This document shows positions 1 through 8,301 of a stretch of DNA of 21,664 nucleotides, in pieces. Under the pieces are notes generated by a model that was not told where the DNA came from, ran no database searches, and was given only the letters and a program-made list of their open reading frames with translations. How positions within the stretch are numbered: position 1 is the first letter of the stretch; the number at the start of each line of letters is the position of its first letter. Origin of the DNA: JAAFJT01 sp043744275 (GTDB taxonomy: Bacteria > Bacteroidota > Bacteroidia > Chitinophagales > Saprospiraceae); contig JAYTUY010000134.1 in NCBI GenBank assembly GCA_043744275.1, positions 1-21,664 of the forward strand, given 5' to 3'. The translations under genes and the position numbers were made by a program.

Positions 1-94
1 ATTAAAATAAAAATTTTCAAACCATTTTTATTTTATGTTTTATGGAAATTAATTTAGCATAATAAAATTTGGTGAATTTAAAAATTAATGCTTT

Positions 95-134
95 AAACCC
101 GTATCGCTGCTACATGTGATGATACGGGTTTTTT
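95..134 (+). terminator. Rho-independent terminator of an upstream off-window gene
   Basis: An 11-bp perfect stem (AAACCCGTATC at 95-105 pairing with GATACGGGTTT at 121-131) has a 15-nt loop and is followed by further T residues to 134. It probably ends transcription of a + strand gene lying left of the window. The DNA before it (1-94) is AT-rich and shows no gene. Confidence 0.75.
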
Positions 135-199
135 ATAATATCAAAAATAAAGGTTGACTGTATGTATAAAATATTTTTTTAAGATTTTTTAGTTAAAGA

Positions 200-232
200 T
201 TTGCGTTTAAAAAAAAAGTAATATTAAATTTG
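200..232 (+). promoter_or_regulatory. Bacteroidota-type promoter for the 285-3479 gene
   Basis: TTTG at 200-203 and TAAATTTG at 225-232 are 21 nt apart, matching the Bacteroidota -33 (TTTG) and -7 (TAnnTTTG) consensus and spacing. Transcription would start near 238-240, giving a leader of about 45 nt before the ATG at 285. Confidence 0.6.
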
Positions 233-284
233 ATTGAAAGCCAAAATATTTTAAATACATTATTTACATAAAAACAATTCAATC

Positions 285-3200
285 ATGAAAAAAACATTAA
301 ATATCCAAACAACTTACCGTTTATTTTTTTGCTTAAAAAAAGCTACATCTAAATCCCCTTTTTATGTTTTAGTGACTTCAATGTTATTTTTAATTTTTTC
401 AATTGACTCAACAAAAGTTAATGCACAATGTAATTTGACAAGTACATTAACTTATTCAACACCGAACAATCAACTTATTGTGCCATTTTGTACACCTATT
501 ACCCTTAAATTTGAAGTATGCCCTACCAATAATCAAAATTCTCAAGTTGACATAATTTTTAGTTATGATTATGAAACATTTTCAATAATTGATGCAGGAG
601 TTTTTCAATCATGTACGGGGCTTGGCGGTCCAACGACAAGTTATTACTGTTTAAATAATCAAAATTTGAATGCTGCCAATGGATGTGTTGAATATCAAAT
701 CGTCATTCAATGTATCAATCAAAGCCTATTATCAGGGAGTTACAAAGTTGGAGCGGTTGCTTATCAATCAGGTACTTTCAACGCTTGCACAAATGGCTCG
801 AAATTAATATCACCAACTTCAACAACAATTTTAGGTAACAGTAACACAACAACAACAATCACTCAAATACCTAATAATGCTCAAACAATACTTATATCAG
901 GAGATGTAATATTTGATTTAGACCATACAATAAATGCAACGACTTCTGTTCCAGGATTTATTGCTATTCTTGAAAATAGAAAAATAACTATTAAAAATGG
1001 GCGAACTTTAACATTATTGGGTGCAGATGTATTTGGTTGTTTAAATCTTTATAATACCATAGAGGTCGAAGCAAACGCCTATTTGCATATTTCAAAAAAT
1101 CAAACAAAGTTCCCCAAAATTCAAGATGCAATTAAGGGCATAACTCCTTTGAATAATTCAAATATTAACATTACTAATTGTATTTTTGAAGATAATCAAA
1201 TGGGGTTATACTTTCAGCCTACTTATGGAACGCCTCAAAGTATAAGTATGGGTAATTTTGCAGGCTGCGAGTTTCGGGGAACTGGAAAAATGAAGCCACT
1301 TTTAGGGCAAGGGGTGACACCATTGAATCAATATCCATATACAGGTATTGAATTCAATGACTTGAGTTATGTTACTTTATCTTACTCTAATTCTTCAGTA
1401 GGACCACGTTTCAAAAATATGAATAACGGTATTTTAGCTAATCGCACAGGACTTTTCGTAAATAGAAATCGTTTTGAAAACATTAAATATGATTATGGCT
1501 ATGGAAGCCCAGGAGGAAATGGTATTTATGTAAATGGCATTTCTTCATGGCTACTTGCTGCGGGTGAGCATGATGTCGCTAACCCTGAATATAAAAATTG
1601 TTCAGTTGGTATTGCGTATCAAAATATTGGAGCATATCAATTGGCTCAAATTAATAATACGGCTATGGACAATACAGGAGATGATATCGGGATAGGTGTC
1701 AATGTTGTTGCCAACACTGACCCGGAGGCGTATATCTATGTTATGGACATTAAAGGTAAAGTTGGCATAAGGTCATTTTGGACAAGACCTTATATTGGTG
1801 AGATATATGGAAATACAATAACTGCCAATTATCCTAATACCCCCTCAGTATCTTATGGTATATATGCTCAAGAATATTCTTCGACAGGGCAATGGACTAT
1901 TTATGACAACCTAATTGGTTTACAAAATGCTATAACGGGTATCAAATATAATTCAGGTACTGGTGCCACTATTCGCACCAATATTGTGGATATGGAAACC
2001 TATGCGCCTACTAACAGTAATGGATTTTACTCAGGGGGCTCTTCTAATTTAAATGTATTTGAAAACGATTTTCGTGTCATTTCTCCTTCGTTTGCTGATA
2101 GGTCTGCTATGTACATGGTCAATACAACAGGCTCTACTTACAGATGCAATACCACAACTAATACCAAAAATGGCATTAATTTTCTCGGTGACTGCCGCCC
2201 TGTCACCCTGCGCGGAAACAAAATAAACCAACACAATTATGGACTTGTTCTGAATAATAATTCTTTTATTGGACTTCAATCCTTTCAGGGCAATCGGTGG
2301 AATGGTCCATTTAGTGCGGTGGGGGCGCAACATTTTGATCCAAATTTACAGAATATACTTGCTTCACGTTTTGAAACAAGTACAGCAAGTTCACCTATCT
2401 TTCCAACTAATAATGCATCAGGTTGGTTCAGTGTACTAAGCGGTACTGATTATTCATGCCCTAATGGTATGATGATGGCTGCAGGTGGCAATAATTCAAG
2501 TAGCTATTACCGAGCAGCGAATAGCCCAGAGCCTTTAAAAACGGATTATCCAAATGAAATGAAATGGACTTTGGAGCGCAATGCTTATGGTCGGTTGAAA
2601 GATAATTCAAGTGAAGCCAATGGTGATATAGAAGCAACTAATTTTTCAAATCGCATGGTTGGCTCATCTATTGCTCAATTATACAGTATTGAAAAAGGTT
2701 TTAGAGATGCTCAAGACATATCTAAAGCGTATGAAGTGGTATTGAAAAACAATATGGCAGCTATTAAAAAATTGGTAATAGAAATTGATGATTTAGAGCG
2801 TAAAATAGATGATACCAAAGGGGCAGAACAAGAGGCTTATAAAAAGCTGAAAAAAGAAAATGCGACAACTATTTATCAATTGAGCCTTGAAAGTGCAAAA
2901 TATCAAAACGATATTGAGCTAAAAAAGGCTGATAAAATAAAATCACTCATTATTGAGAATGAGAATATAAATGCCCGATTAATACCTGAAATCAATGAAA
3001 AAGAAGTCAATCGCATTTATTTAAGTACAGTTGCACAAGGAAAAACTATACTGAGTAAGGAGCAAAAAGCGATGGCTAAAAACATTGCCTTTCAATGCCC
3101 TCTACAAGGTGGTAATGCAGTATTTGTTGCTCGCAGTCTTTATAGCTTGGTAGAGGATGTCAATTTTGATGATTTGGCTCTTTGCAGTTTGAAAAACGCA

Positions 3201-3479
3201 CCTTTGGTGAGGAATACTATTAATCAATCAAATAATTACAGCGTTTCACCAAATCCAGCATCAAATATAATAACTGTTAGCAGAGTTATTCAAGTTGATG
3301 AAGTAGGCGAATGGACAATTCAAGATATATCTGGTAAAATATTAATTACTCAAAAAGCAACTACTGACAAGCAAAGCATTTCAATTCAAGGACTTAATGA
3401 AGGAATATATTTTGTTTCTTATGCTGTGAATAATAAAGTTCAATTCACAAGTAAAATTGTAAAATTAAAATCTAACTAA
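285..3479 (+). CDS. Secreted right-handed beta-helix protein with coiled coil and T9SS type A sorting domain
   Basis: A 1064-aa exported protein, probably released or attached at the cell surface through the type IX secretion system. The N-terminus has an unusually long n-region before a hydrophobic stretch (about residues 25-43) and a likely cleavage site after KVNA (residue 47). Residues of about 200-700 carry many short Asn/Gly-rich segments with repeated 'N..I..N.F' patterns, typical of right-handed parallel beta-helix (pectate-lyase-like) folds. About 800-920 is Lys/Glu-rich and strongly predicted as coiled coil by eye. The last 80 residues begin with SVSPNPASN and end in a beta-strand pattern with a Lys-rich tail, the T9SS type A sorting domain. 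No catalytic residues can be named, so the ligand or substrate is unknown. An uptake-like motif (1841-1850) encodes part of TPSVS here. The gene has its own promoter and terminator. Confidence 0.85.
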   Translation: MKKTLNIQTTYRLFFCLKKATSKSPFYVLVTSMLFLIFSIDSTKVNAQCNLTSTLTYSTPNNQLIVPFCTPITLKFEVCPTNNQNSQVDIIFSYDYETFSIIDAGVFQSCTGLGGPTTSYYCLNNQNLNAANGCVEYQIVIQCINQSLLSGSYKVGAVAYQSGTFNACTNGSKLISPTSTTILGNSNTTTTITQIPNNAQTILISGDVIFDLDHTINATTSVPGFIAILENRKITIKNGRTLTLLGADVFGCLNLYNTIEVEANAYLHISKNQTKFPKIQDAIKGITPLNNSNINITNCIFEDNQMGLYFQPTYGTPQSISMGNFAGCEFRGTGKMKPLLGQGVTPLNQYPYTGIEFNDLSYVTLSYSNSSVGPRFKNMNNGILANRTGLFVNRNRFENIKYDYGYGSPGGNGIYVNGISSWLLAAGEHDVANPEYKNCSVGIAYQNIGAYQLAQINNTAMDNTGDDIGIGVNVVANTDPEAYIYVMDIKGKVGIRSFWTRPYIGEIYGNTITANYPNTPSVSYGIYAQEYSSTGQWTIYDNLIGLQNAITGIKYNSGTGATIRTNIVDMETYAPTNSNGFYSGGSSNLNVFENDFRVISPSFADRSAMYMVNTTGSTYRCNTTTNTKNGINFLGDCRPVTLRGNKINQHNYGLVLNNNSFIGLQSFQGNRWNGPFSAVGAQHFDPNLQNILASRFETSTASSPIFPTNNASGWFSVLSGTDYSCPNGMMMAAGGNNSSSYYRAANSPEPLKTDYPNEMKWTLERNAYGRLKDNSSEANGDIEATNFSNRMVGSSIAQLYSIEKGFRDAQDISKAYEVVLKNNMAAIKKLVIEIDDLERKIDDTKGAEQEAYKKLKKENATTIYQLSLESAKYQNDIELKKADKIKSLIIENENINARLIPEINEKEVNRIYLSTVAQGKTILSKEQKAMAKNIAFQCPLQGGNAVFVARSLYSLVEDVNFDDLALCSLKNAPLVRNTINQSNNYSVSPNPASNIITVSRVIQVDEVGEWTIQDISGKILITQKATTDKQSISIQGLNEGIYFVSYAVNNKVQFTSKIVKLKSN
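1841..1850 (+). repeat. CCCCTCAGTA motif, site 1
   Basis: Exact motif with the full 14-base form TACCCCCTCAGTAT at 1838-1851. It is on the sense strand of the beta-helix gene and is read as T-P-S-V. Confidence 0.9.
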
Positions 3480-3495
3480 ATTATATTTTTAACAT

Positions 3496-3534
3496 GAGGT
3501 ATGTTATTGTCTTTGACAATGGTATACCTCTTTA
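3496..3534 (+). terminator. Hairpin terminator between the two T9SS cargo genes
   Basis: A 16-bp stem (3496-3511 with 3515-3530, three G-T wobbles, 3-nt TTT loop) starts with GAGGTAT and closes with ATACCTC, followed by TTTAT. It lies in the 67-bp gap before the next ATG. The short T tract leaves room for read-through, so it may be partial. Confidence 0.6.
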
Positions 3535-3546
3535 TCTATTGAGGAA

Positions 3547-5094
3547 ATGAAAAATTTATACATATATATATTATTTTTTATAATTCTAAATGATGTGTAT
3601 GCTCAAAACAAATATGATTATATTTGGCACATGGGATATTCGACATTGAAATATTTACCAAACCCACAAATTGGATTCAAATTAGACTTCAATAATCAAA
3701 CAGTAAGATTAGATACATTTATAAGAAATCACGATTATGCGGAAACAATCATTTCTACAAGCGATAAAAATGGTAAATTTCTTTTTTCATCTAATGGGTG
3801 TAAAATATTTAACAAAAACCTTGAAGTAATGGAAAATGGAGATAGTTTAAACCCAAGTACTGCGAATGAGTATGTGTGCTCAACTCAAGGGGGAGCAATT
3901 ATAGCGCAAGGGGCATTATCTTTACCAATGCCAGATAATAATGATAGCTTTTTTTTGTTATTACATACTAAAACGGTTGATATTGGAACAAATTCAGTAC
4001 AGTTATTTGCTTTGAATTTATATCAAAGTAAAATTAATATTTTAACTAATAATGGTTTGGGTAAAGTAATTTCTAAAAATCAATTAATAATAAAAGATAC
4101 ATTAGACGGTGGTAATATTAGCGCAGTAAAACATATTAATGGTATAGATTGGTGGGTATTAGTACGTAAATACTTGTCTAATCAGTATTATACAATTAAA
4201 ATAACTTCTAAAGGAATAGATACCGTCTTTATGCAATCAGTTGGGAATTCTACTAAATTGTATGGACAAAATGGAGGGCAGTCTTCTTTTTCACCTAACG
4301 GAAAACTATATGCCTACTATACCTATCTTGATGAACTTATGTTATATGATTTTGACCGAAATACTGGATTGTTAAGAAATTTTAGAAATATCTCCATTCC
4401 AAGAGTTCCTATGCAAGGAGCAATATTTAGTGGGTTATGTTTTTCTCCGAATTCTCAATTTCTTTATCTTTTTATTACACATGAAATTTTTCAGCTAAAT
4501 CTCTTTGAAGACGATATATCAGCAAATGGTATTGAAAAAGTAGCAGACTATGATAGCATTGCCGCTCCATTTGCTTTTCCTGTCTTTGCTCAATTAGCAC
4601 CTGATTGTAAGATTTATTTCACATCAGTTAATGGAATTAGAACTTTTGGATATATTAAATATCCTGATAAGAGGGGAAAAAATGCAGAAATTATACAAGG
4701 GGGTATAAAATTACCATTTTCTGTAGCTACTAAAGGAGGACTTCCCAATAACCCGAACTACCGTCTTGGTATCATACCAACATACCCTTGCGATAGCACA
4801 ATCCGATTTACCGTTCCTACGAAAGAGGTAGAATTGCCTTCTGCCCACTACGTCTTATATCCAAATCCAACAAGTTCTACCCTCAATATTGACTACGAAC
4901 CAACGAATGGAGAAATACAGAGTGATGTAACTATCGTAGATCTAATAGGCAGAGTCGTTTTAAAACGCAAAATGGATTTACAAGTGTACCCCCTCAGTAT
5001 TGACGTGTCTAATTTGCCTTCTGGGCTATACCAATGTGTTTTTAGTGTAAAAGAGAAATTGCCAACGGCACAAAGATTTGTTATCATGAAATGA
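3547..5094 (+). CDS. Secreted beta-propeller-like protein with T9SS sorting domain
   Basis: A 515-aa exported protein. Residues 1-19 form a short signal peptide (hydrophobic core YIYILFFIIL, cleavage near VYA-Q). The middle (about 20-420) has recurring propeller-blade patterns such as FSPNGKLYAYY, LYDFDRNTGLL, CFSPNSQFLYLF and LAPDCKIYFTS, and ends with a GLPNNPNYRLG segment that I associate with WD40/PD40-like secreted proteins of Bacteroidota. The last 75 residues start at YVLYPNPTSSTLNI and end in a strand-rich segment with a basic tail, a T9SS type A sorting domain. The ATG at 3547 is the only start that gives the signal peptide. It lies 67 bp after the previous cargo gene on the same strand, and the two may be partly co-transcribed. 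No enzymatic role is visible. A CCCCTCAGTA site falls inside the sorting domain and is read as YPLSI. Confidence 0.85.
   Translation: MKNLYIYILFFIILNDVYAQNKYDYIWHMGYSTLKYLPNPQIGFKLDFNNQTVRLDTFIRNHDYAETIISTSDKNGKFLFSSNGCKIFNKNLEVMENGDSLNPSTANEYVCSTQGGAIIAQGALSLPMPDNNDSFFLLLHTKTVDIGTNSVQLFALNLYQSKINILTNNGLGKVISKNQLIIKDTLDGGNISAVKHINGIDWWVLVRKYLSNQYYTIKITSKGIDTVFMQSVGNSTKLYGQNGGQSSFSPNGKLYAYYTYLDELMLYDFDRNTGLLRNFRNISIPRVPMQGAIFSGLCFSPNSQFLYLFITHEIFQLNLFEDDISANGIEKVADYDSIAAPFAFPVFAQLAPDCKIYFTSVNGIRTFGYIKYPDKRGKNAEIIQGGIKLPFSVATKGGLPNNPNYRLGIIPTYPCDSTIRFTVPTKEVELPSAHYVLYPNPTSSTLNIDYEPTNGEIQSDVTIVDLIGRVVLKRKMDLQVYPLSIDVSNLPSGLYQCVFSVKEKLPTAQRFVIMK
4990..4999 (+). repeat. CCCCTCAGTA motif, site 2
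   Basis: Exact motif with the 14-base form at 4987-5000. It is on the sense strand within the sorting domain of the propeller gene. The frame differs from site 1 and encodes Y-P-L-S-I. Confidence 0.9.
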
Positions 5095-5099
5095 AAAAT

Positions 5100-5135
5100 A
5101 AACGGGGCTGCTTCTATTGAAACAGTCCCGTTTAA
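5100..5135. terminator. Bidirectional terminator between propeller gene and purH
   Basis: The stem AAACGGGGCTG (5100-5110) pairs with CAGTCCCGTTT (5123-5133) with one G-T wobble and a 12-nt loop. It lies between convergent genes. On the - strand it is followed by TTTATTTTT, a good tail for purH, while on + the tail is weaker. Confidence 0.7.
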
Positions 5136-5182
5136 TCATTTTAAACCAACTAAAAAATTTTAGAAAAAATCATCAATTCCTT

Positions 5183-6718
5183 TTAATGCAAAAAATGCCG
5201 AACGCCCGTCATCACCATAGCCAAATCATGGGCATTGCAATAGTCAATAGATGCTTGGTCTTTTACTGAACCGCCCGGCTGAATCACTGCCGTAATACCT
5301 GCTTTATCCGCTATCTCTACACAATCGGGAAACGGGAAAAATGCTTCCGAAGCCATGACCGCACCTTTTACATCAAATCCTAAATTTTCTGCTTTTTCGA
5401 GCGCATATTTGAGCGCATCCACCCGCGAGGTTTGACCACAACCCATCGTTATCAATTGACGATTTTTCACTATGGCTATTCCATTGGATTTCAAGTGTTT
5501 AACGCAAATATTGGCATAGAGCAAGTCTTGAATCTCCCCCTCAGTAGGTCGCTTATTGGTGACCAAATTGAGGTCTTTTTCAGTCTCTGTTTTCATGTCC
5601 GTATCCTGTTGAATTACACCATTGAGCAGGCTTTTGAATGACACGGCATGTTGATAAAATTCTTTAATTTTCAATAAAGTCCGCTGCTTTTTTCCTTTCA
5701 AAAGTTCAAGCGCATCGGGGGTATAATCGGGTGCGATGAGGACTTCATAAAATAATTTGTTGATTTCCTCAGCCGTTGCCACATCCATTTTTTTATTGCA
5801 AATCAAAATGCCCCCGAAGGCTGAAATAGGGTCAGAAGCCAAAGCTGCATTCCATGCTTCGAGAAGTGTATTTTTAGTCGCCACACCACAAGCGTTGGTA
5901 TGTTTCAAAATAGCGAAAGTCGGTTGGTCATCTTTAAATTCACGCATCAAACGCACGGCTCCATCCACATCCACTAAGTTATTGAAACTCAAGGCTTTAC
6001 CACTCAGTATTTCAAACATTTCATTGAAATTGCCATAAAACGATGCCTTTTGATGCGGGTTTTCCCCATAGCGCAAGGTCTCTGAATATTGAATAGATTG
6101 TTTAAATGGATTAGTATCTACCCCCTCAGTATTTTCTACAAACCAATTAAAAATAGCCGTATCATAATGACTTGAAATATTGAACGCTTTAAGGGCAAAT
6201 GCCTTGCGCTCCTCCATTTCGGTATAGCCATTATTTTCTACTAAAATATTTAAGAAGGAAGCATATTCTTCACGACCTGGTATCACCACCACATCTCTAA
6301 AGTTTTTAGCGGCTGCCCGAATCAACGAAATGCCGCCAATGTCTATTTTCTCAATAATATCTTCTTCATTTTTAGTCTTGGCAATTGTTTCCTCAAAAGG
6401 ATATAAATCCACGATGACGAGGTCGATTTCAGGAATATCAAATTTCTCTAATTGCGCTGTATGCTCCACCTCCCGCTTGGCGAGGATGCCGCCAAAAACT
6501 TTAGGGTGCAGAGTCTTTACGCGCCCGTCCAAAATAGAGGGGTAAGTGGTCAGTTCCTCCACCGCTTCGCATTTGACGCCGAGGCTTTCAATAAAGGTTT
6601 GAGTGCCGCCTGTGGAGTATATTTTTACTTTCAGACGGTCAAGTTCACGCACGATGGGTTCAAGTCCATCCTTATAAAAAACGGAAATGAGCGCAGATTT
6701 TATCTTCTTTTTATACAT
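5183..6718 (-). CDS. purH: Bifunctional AICAR formyltransferase / IMP cyclohydrolase PurH
   Basis: A 511-aa enzyme that catalyses the last two steps of de novo purine synthesis in the cytoplasm: formylation of AICAR with 10-formyl-THF, then ring closure to IMP. The N-terminal MGS-like cyclohydrolase domain (about 1-150) shows STGGT (35-39) and GRVKTLHPK (65-73). The transformylase domain carries the catalytic K272-H273 in LKHTNACGVA and ISAFGGI near 298-304, and the C-terminus ends in the family-typical MVMTGVRHFLH. The length matches the family (about 510-530 aa). It is transcribed divergently from the aminotransferase gene and convergently to the propeller gene. A TAACTTTG box lies 105 bp upstream. 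Two CCCCTCAGTA sites lie antisense in the gene, both encoding T-E-G. PurS, another purine-pathway gene, lies at 9996, apart from purH. Confidence 0.97.
   Translation of the reverse strand: MYKKKIKSALISVFYKDGLEPIVRELDRLKVKIYSTGGTQTFIESLGVKCEAVEELTTYPSILDGRVKTLHPKVFGGILAKREVEHTAQLEKFDIPEIDLVIVDLYPFEETIAKTKNEEDIIEKIDIGGISLIRAAAKNFRDVVVIPGREEYASFLNILVENNGYTEMEERKAFALKAFNISSHYDTAIFNWFVENTEGVDTNPFKQSIQYSETLRYGENPHQKASFYGNFNEMFEILSGKALSFNNLVDVDGAVRLMREFKDDQPTFAILKHTNACGVATKNTLLEAWNAALASDPISAFGGILICNKKMDVATAEEINKLFYEVLIAPDYTPDALELLKGKKQRTLLKIKEFYQHAVSFKSLLNGVIQQDTDMKTETEKDLNLVTNKRPTEGEIQDLLYANICVKHLKSNGIAIVKNRQLITMGCGQTSRVDALKYALEKAENLGFDVKGAVMASEAFFPFPDCVEIADKAGITAVIQPGGSVKDQASIDYCNAHDLAMVMTGVRHFLH
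5537..5546 (+). repeat. CCCCTCAGTA motif, site 3
   Basis: Exact motif with five Cs, antisense within purH. On the coding strand it reads P-T-E-G-E. Confidence 0.9.
6122..6131 (+). repeat. CCCCTCAGTA motif, site 4
   Basis: Exact motif with the 14-base form at 6119-6132, antisense within purH. On the coding strand it reads N-T-E-G-V. Confidence 0.9.
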
Positions 6719-6776
6719 TTTGATTTAAAATTGAAAGATGTAACTGTTTGATTATCAATTGTTTATGTAATGATTA

Positions 6777-6806
6777 TCACTGCGAGCAGAGCGTGGCAGG
6801 AAGGGG
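6777..6806 (+). repeat. GC-rich dispersed repeat, copy A (intergenic)
   Basis: The segment TCACTGCGAG...GGCAGGAAGGGG stands out in AT-rich surroundings. It matches a second copy at 8097-8125, with a few substitutions and one single-base length difference. It resembles the widespread 'CATTGCGAG..GCG.GGCAATC' palindromic repeats of many bacterial genomes. It lies in the probable purH leader. Confidence 0.7.
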
Positions 6807-6822
6807 TGCTTGTTCGCCGCCG

Positions 6823-6830
6823 CAAAGTTA
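6823..6830 (-). promoter_or_regulatory. Probable purH promoter -7 box
   Basis: On the - strand it reads TAACTTTG, a perfect TAnnTTTG box, followed by GCGGCGGCG. No clear TTTG -33 box lies at the usual spacing. The transcript would start about 100 nt upstream of purH and carry repeat copy A in its leader. The core sequence is the same as the slyD box at 8852. Confidence 0.5.
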
Positions 6831-6869
6831 AGTTTAAAATCAAGAACGCCGAATTTTCATTTAAAAATT

Positions 6870-6877
6870 TATATTTG
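6870..6877 (+). promoter_or_regulatory. Probable aminotransferase promoter -7 box
   Basis: TATATTTG fits TAnnTTTG and faces the aminotransferase, 40 bp from the opposing purH box. A good -33 TTTG is not seen. A start near 6884 would place the 37-bp inverted repeat inside a leader of about 155 nt. Confidence 0.45.
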
Positions 6878-6893
6878 CAGGCTGGGTGTATTG

Positions 6894-6999
6894 AGCCACG
6901 AATTTTACGAATTGACGAATATTTGCTAATCTACGTGTTGACTATTATATGTCAAAATCTCAATTAGCAAATATTCGTCAATTCGTAAAATTCGTGGCT
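6894..6999. repeat. Perfect 37-bp inverted repeat upstream of the aminotransferase
   Basis: The left arm 6894-6930 is the exact reverse complement of 6963-6999, with a 32-nt spacer. Each arm is itself built from the unit ACGAATT/ACGAAT recurring about every 9-10 bases (CACGAATTTTACGAATTG...). A third partial copy (ATTCGTAAAAT) follows at 7021-7031. This looks like a REP/MITE-like palindromic repeat. It has no ORF of its own. If transcribed, it would fold into a very stable hairpin 40 nt before the ATG. Confidence 0.9.
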
Positions 7000-7039
7000 T
7001 CCAACACATAATTCAGTAAAATTCGTAAAATCAATTCAA

Positions 7040-8209
7040 ATGACCATACATTCAAAATTGCCCAACGTCGGCACCAATATTTTTACCATCATGTCAGGGC
7101 TCGCTGACCAGCATGGAGCGATTAATCTGTCGCAAGGTTTCCCCAATTTTGATACGCCTGAAGAGTTGAAACGCCTTGTCGCGCACTACATGAATAAGGG
7201 CATGAACCAGTACGCACCCATGCCAGGGCTGCCTATACTGAGGCGTCGGTTAGCTGATAAAATTGAAAAACTATATGGTCAAAATATAGACCCCATGACT
7301 GAAATCACGATTACAATCGGTGGTTCGCAAGCCCTTTTTACAGCCATCTCAGCCTTCGTACACGCAGGTGATGAAGTTATTTTGATTGAACCTGCCTACG
7401 ATTCTTATGCACCGAGTGTGGAATTATGCGGTGGGAAAGTAGTGCCTTATAAATTAGCACCCCCTCAGTATGACATCAATTGGGAGGAGTTTCAAAAATT
7501 AATAACGCCTAAAACGCGGATGATAATGATTAATACGCCGCATAATCCAACAGGTAAAACATTGAAAGTCAATGATTTACAAATGTTGGATAAAATTACT
7601 GAGGGGTCAGATATTCTCATTTTAAGCGATGAAGTGTATGAGCATTTAATTTTTGATGGACAATTGCATCAAAGCATTTTGAGGTATCCTAATCTTTTTA
7701 AAAGAAGTATGGCTGCCTTTTCATTTGGCAAAACATTTCATGCAACGGGTTGGAAAATGGGCTATATCGTAGCACCTGAGCATTTAATGCGCGAGTTTCG
7801 CAAAGTCCATCAGTTCAATGTTTTTTCAGTGAATACACCCATGCAATATGCGATAGCTGATTTTTTAGAAGATGAAAATACCTATTTATCGTTGCCTGTT
7901 TTTTATCAAAAGAAGCGTGATTATTTTTCAAAACTCATGAGCGGAAGCCGTTTTAAACCGCTTAAAAGTGAAGGCACATATTTCCAACTCTTTGATTATC
8001 AAGACATTAGCGATGAAGATGATTTTACATTTGCAAAAAGATTGACCACTGAATTTGGTGTAGCAGCCATTCCTGTTTCGGTTTTTTACTCCAATGTCAC
8101 TGCGAGTGGAGCGCGGCAGGAGGGGTATGATTCTAAAATTATCAGATTGTGTTTTGCTAAGACGGAGGAGACACTTGAGAAGGGGGCTGAGAGGTTGTGT
8201 GGGATTTAA
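7040..8209 (+). CDS. PLP-dependent methionine-type aminotransferase (YbdL-like)
   Basis: A 389-aa fold-type I, class I/II aminotransferase, cytoplasmic, closest by eye to E. coli YbdL (methionine transaminase) and the kynurenine aminotransferase-like group. Visible motifs are INLSQGFPNFD (29-38), NTPHNPTGK with the PLP-contacting N169, LSDEVY with D197, and SFGKTFHATGWK with the Schiff-base lysine K231. The C-terminal IRLCFAK holds the substrate-carboxylate-binding Arg. Relatives have a short loop between 'PVSVFYS' and 'D.K.IRLCFAK'. Here ten codons (VTASGARQEG, 353-362) are made by a GC-rich dispersed repeat inserted in frame. Whether this loop is tolerated is unknown, but the rest is intact. 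Two CCCCTCAGTA sites lie inside. The substrate assignment is inferred from family likeness. Confidence 0.9.
   Translation: MTIHSKLPNVGTNIFTIMSGLADQHGAINLSQGFPNFDTPEELKRLVAHYMNKGMNQYAPMPGLPILRRRLADKIEKLYGQNIDPMTEITITIGGSQALFTAISAFVHAGDEVILIEPAYDSYAPSVELCGGKVVPYKLAPPQYDINWEEFQKLITPKTRMIMINTPHNPTGKTLKVNDLQMLDKITEGSDILILSDEVYEHLIFDGQLHQSILRYPNLFKRSMAAFSFGKTFHATGWKMGYIVAPEHLMREFRKVHQFNVFSVNTPMQYAIADFLEDENTYLSLPVFYQKKRDYFSKLMSGSRFKPLKSEGTYFQLFDYQDISDEDDFTFAKRLTTEFGVAAIPVSVFYSNVTASGARQEGYDSKIIRLCFAKTEETLEKGAERLCGI
7236..7245 (-). repeat. CCCCTCAGTA motif, one-mismatch copy
   Basis: The + strand reads TACTGAGGCG, one base off the motif's reverse complement. It lies antisense in the aminotransferase gene and may be a decayed or chance copy. 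Confidence 0.5.
7461..7470 (+). repeat. CCCCTCAGTA motif, site 5
   Basis: Exact motif, sense strand of the aminotransferase. The third sense frame is used and encodes A-P-P-Q-Y-D. Confidence 0.9.
7597..7606 (-). repeat. CCCCTCAGTA motif, site 6
   Basis: TACTGAGGGG on +, antisense in the aminotransferase, read as I-T-E-G-S. It is only 136 bp from site 5 and oppositely oriented. Confidence 0.9.
8096..8125 (+). repeat. GC-rich dispersed repeat, copy B (inside the aminotransferase gene)
   Basis: GTCACTGCGAG...GGCAGGAGGGG aligns with copy A at 6777-6806. It starts exactly on a codon boundary (codon 353) and contributes ten codons without a stop, between conserved VFYS and IRLCFAK blocks. Its base composition is much richer in G+C than the flanking codons. 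Confidence 0.75.
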
Positions 8210-8214
8210 GGTAA

Positions 8215-8258
8215 AAATAAATGGCGATAAATACATCAGTATTTATCGCCATTTATTT
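8215..8258. terminator. Bidirectional terminator between aminotransferase and slyD
   Basis: A perfect 20-bp stem (8215-8234 with 8239-8258) contains GGCGATAAATAC and has an ATCA tetraloop, with A/T-rich flanks on both sides. It sits between two convergent genes and can serve both. Confidence 0.85.
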
Positions 8259-8301
8259 GAAATTAATTTTATAAAATATTGACCTTCAATGATTTATAAA
8301 A

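Noticed and set aside
6770..6967. 65-codon + strand ORF upstream of the aminotransferase
   Set aside because: It runs through a dispersed repeat, two promoter boxes and one arm of the inverted repeat.
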